From CAXXOZ01 sp963676435 (GTDB lineage Bacteria; Bacillota; Clostridia; Lachnospirales; Lachnospiraceae), in the NCBI GenBank assembly GCA_963676435.2, contig CAXXOZ010000020.1:191359-255358 (forward strand): a stretch of 64,000 nucleotides of DNA, written 5' to 3'. The position numbers and the translations under genes are program-made. A model generated the notes under the pieces. The model did not search any database. It was not told the DNA's origin and was given only the letters and a program-made list of their open reading frames with translations. Positions 62,274 to 64,000 of this stretch are shown here, piece by piece (positions within the stretch are counted from its first letter, which is position 1; the number at the start of each line of letters is the position of its first letter).

Positions 62274-63224
62274 TCAATACTCTAGTTCTATTCCACATTT
62301 ATTACTTTTTCCTTTATAAATTATTTCACTAGTGTTTTTCTTTAATATTATACTTAGTTTGCCAGAAAGTCCTTCCTTAATAGTTTTACTCATAGAGCCT
62401 AACTTAGGTGCTAATAATTCTTTCGTCTTACCCTTTGAACCTTTTAGCTCTAGAATATAATTATTTCTTTTTATAATTAACTCAAACTCTTTTTCAGATA
62501 TTTCCTTTAATTTAAGTTTAGCTCCATTATATGTAGCAAATCTATATTCAACATCGTCAATAATTAAATTGCATATTAATCCTGTAAATGAAAATAGCCC
62601 AAAAGGAATTTTAGCAACTGAACAAAATAAGCTGACAGAAGAATTATCAAAGTGATTTGAATGTACCCAAATATACTTTTCGGGAAAAGATCTGCCCCAA
62701 TCCTTTTCTATATACCCCTTACCTCCTGTAAAGTCAATTACTTCCCCGTTTATAATGATTTTTCCAGAAACTTCATGATTCATGCTTAATATTCCATGAT
62801 TACACTCCATAAATGGTATATAACTAAAAAATCCCATAATATTAGGACTTAAAACATTTGTTTTAATTGGTGTAATATCCTGAAACTTGATAGAACCTTT
62901 TATAGACAAATTATTATCACTAATATTTAGCTTTATTCCTTCAAAACTAAATATATTTTTATTAATATTTAAACCAAAATAATAATTCCTTGATTTAAAA
63001 TCATTTATTGGAAAATCTACATTATAGCTTTCTAAAATATTATCTTCGTAGTAATGAAGACATTGAATAAAGCAATGTGACACATCCTTTTCAAAGCTAA
63101 CTCCTGGAATAAAAATCAAAGCGTGTTTACAATCTTGTGTAACTTGCTTAAAATACCAGCCTTCAAAATAGTTTCTTTTATTATGATTCTTATGGTAAAA
63201 TTCAGGATACTTATGATGATTCAT
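62274..63224 (-). CDS. Tocopherol cyclase-like (lipocalin-fold) protein
   Basis: A 316-residue cytoplasmic protein with the tocopherol-cyclase family signature: NHHKYPEFYHKNHNKRNYFEGWYFKQVT, FIPGVSF, HCFIQCLHYY, MGFFSYIPFMECNHGILSMNHEVSG, and DFTGGKGYIEKDWGRSFPEKYIWVHSN. The family makes a tandem lipocalin-like barrel; in plants and cyanobacteria it cyclises plastoquinol-type precursors. Firmicute members, which have no tocopherol pathway, are of unknown function, perhaps handling quinone-like or isoprenoid lipids. Stand-alone gene with an AGGAG site. Confidence 0.85.
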   Translation of the reverse strand: MNHHKYPEFYHKNHNKRNYFEGWYFKQVTQDCKHALIFIPGVSFEKDVSHCFIQCLHYYEDNILESYNVDFPINDFKSRNYYFGLNINKNIFSFEGIKLNISDNNLSIKGSIKFQDITPIKTNVLSPNIMGFFSYIPFMECNHGILSMNHEVSGKIIINGEVIDFTGGKGYIEKDWGRSFPEKYIWVHSNHFDNSSVSLFCSVAKIPFGLFSFTGLICNLIIDDVEYRFATYNGAKLKLKEISEKEFELIIKRNNYILELKGSKGKTKELLAPKLGSMSKTIKEGLSGKLSIILKKNTSEIIYKGKSNKCGIELEY

Positions 63225-63307
63225 GAAAGGCTCCTTTCTTTATAGAACGTGCTTTTCAAATCTATAGATATTTATATTATACATTTTATAATTGTATCAG
63301 TAAATAA

Positions 63308-63349
63308 AAAGGAAATGTTAAATATTTTCAAGTATTTAACATTTCCTTT
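63308..63349 (-). terminator. Intrinsic terminator after metA
   Basis: Seventeen-base perfect arms (AAAGGAAATGTTAAATA and its complement) with an 8-base loop, followed by TTATTTA on the minus strand and by an A/T run on the plus strand, 19 bases after the metA stop. Confidence 0.9.
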
Positions 63350-63367
63350 AAAAATTTTGTTATATAT

Positions 63368-64000
63368 TTACAACTCATACGGAGTCACCTGATAAACATA
63401 ATAATTCAACCAGTTAGTATACAATGCATTCGCATGACTTCTCCATGTGAGTTTTGGATGATTCTCTGGATTATCTTCTGGAAAATAATTATGAGGCAAG
63501 TCAATATTTAGACCTTTTGCCACATCTCTCTTGTACTCTTCTTTTAGAGTTGTTCTATCATATTCAGGATGCCCCATCACAAATACCTGCTTACCTTCGT
63601 CAGCTATAATAATAGAAGAACCTGCAATATCAGAAGCTGCTAGTACTTTAAGATTTTTATTTTTCTTTATTTGATCTTCATTTAATCCTGTATATCTTGA
63701 ATGAGGAAATAAAAATATATCATCAAACCCTCTAACCAATGGGGTTTTTCTTTTATATACCTGATGTGTATAAACTCCAAAGAGTTTTTTATCTAATGGC
63801 ATTTTGTCTATTCCATAGTGGTAATAAAGGCCCGCCTGTGCAGCCCAGCATATATGATAGGTGCTAGTTACATTAGTTTTTGACCAGTTCATTATTTCTT
63901 TAAGTTCTTCCCAATAATTAACCTCTTCAAAATCTATCTGTTCTATTGGTGCTCCTGTTATAATTAGACCATCAAATTTCTTATGTTTTACTTGTGAAAA
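63368..64000 (-). CDS. metAA: Homoserine O-acyltransferase MetA, probably acetyl-CoA-dependent (partial, 5' end missing)
   Basis: The open frame enters the window at base 64000 and codes for the C-terminal two thirds (210 codons) of MetA. KFDGLIITGAPIEQIDFEEV precedes STYHICWAAQAG (catalytic cysteine) and FVMGHPEYDRTTL (catalytic His and Glu). In this family the residue after GAP-x decides the acyl donor: Glu as here gives acetyl-CoA use (Bacillus cereus type), Gly gives succinyl-CoA (E. coli). The enzyme starts methionine synthesis. Its promoter and any leader lie beyond the window. Confidence 0.93.
   Translation of the reverse strand, partial: FSQVKHKKFDGLIITGAPIEQIDFEEVNYWEELKEIMNWSKTNVTSTYHICWAAQAGLYYHYGIDKMPLDKKLFGVYTHQVYKRKTPLVRGFDDIFLFPHSRYTGLNEDQIKKNKNLKVLAASDIAGSSIIIADEGKQVFVMGHPEYDRTTLKEEYKRDVAKGLNIDLPHNYFPEDNPENHPKLTWRSHANALYTNWLNYYVYQVTPYEL

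Noticed and set aside
1..64000. CRISPR arrays, insertion sequences, prophage, tRNA and rRNA genes
   Set aside because: No regularly spaced repeats, transposase, integrase or phage structural genes were seen, and no intergenic gap has tRNA-like cloverleaf sequence or space for rRNA.

Overview
The window is AT-rich DNA, roughly 30% G+C by eye, from a low-GC Gram-positive anaerobe of the Clostridia type. Signs of this are strong AGGAGG-type ribosome binding sites, several TTG starts, a YesM/YesN-type two-component pair, YesL, a CdaR-like regulator, an oxygen-sensitive molybdenum/iron-sulfur enzyme, phenylacetate-CoA ligase with an ACT protein, and no aerobic respiratory genes. I cannot name a genus; a Sedimentibacter/Peptostreptococcales-like amino-acid-fermenting bacterium would fit. 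Almost all genes lie on the minus strand. No rRNA, tRNA, CRISPR array, phage or insertion sequence was seen, and no gene-free stretch exceeds about 230 bases.

Region 1 (1-9.5 kb): a branched-chain amino-acid ABC transporter (livG, livF, start of livH), a C_GCAxxG_C_C redox-type protein and an OmpR-type response regulator/histidine kinase pair. Both transcription units downstream of the pair are preceded by almost the same operator, four boxes at 11-base spacing. A divergent LysR regulator, two tandem DUF6273-like proteins (one with a cysteine-rich tail) and an ACT protein/phenylacetate-CoA ligase pair follow.

Region 2 (9.5-23.7 kb) is housekeeping: secG-rnr-smpB; a CapA-like protein; the AmmeMemoRadiSam set (a fused AmrB-AmrA and the radical SAM protein AmrS, which seems to start at an AUA codon); and the glycolytic cluster gap-pgk-tpiA-gpmI. 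Two mutually exclusive hairpins lie between gap and pgk, and pgk carries a one-base frameshift in an A8 run. A PHP phosphatase and mnmA follow on the plus strand, then a histidine phosphatase and a zinc-ribbon protein.

Region 3 (23.8-29.6 kb) is the most unusual operon: a cytoplasmic molybdopterin oxidoreductase without Tat signal or membrane anchor, a four-cluster ferredoxin subunit, a TorD-like chaperone, and homologues of AsrA and AsrB. Together they would form a soluble NAD(P)H- or ferredoxin-linked molybdoenzyme of unknown substrate.

Region 4 (29.7-40.8 kb) is a carbohydrate-use locus: GH39 glycosidase, CUT1 sugar importer, YesM/YesN-type two-component system (the kinase has a second homopolymer frameshift), a membrane protein, YesL, a CdaR-like regulator and an MsmK/UgpC ATPase.

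Region 5 (40.9-64 kb) mixes signalling and housekeeping: PAS kinase plus HD-GYP response regulator, SulP transporter with a hairpin leader, pyruvate kinase, a PAS-GGDEF protein, the queDECF operon behind a preQ1-I riboswitch and terminator, an ABC-2 exporter, a dihydrouridine synthase, a membrane GGDEF protein, a MORN-like repeat protein whose transcript starts with a hairpin, a RelA/SpoT-like synthetase, a large GGDEF-EAL protein, a tocopherol-cyclase-like protein, and the 3' part of metA, whose active-site glutamate predicts acetyl-CoA use. Four cyclic-di-GMP proteins in 22 kb point to dense second-messenger signalling.
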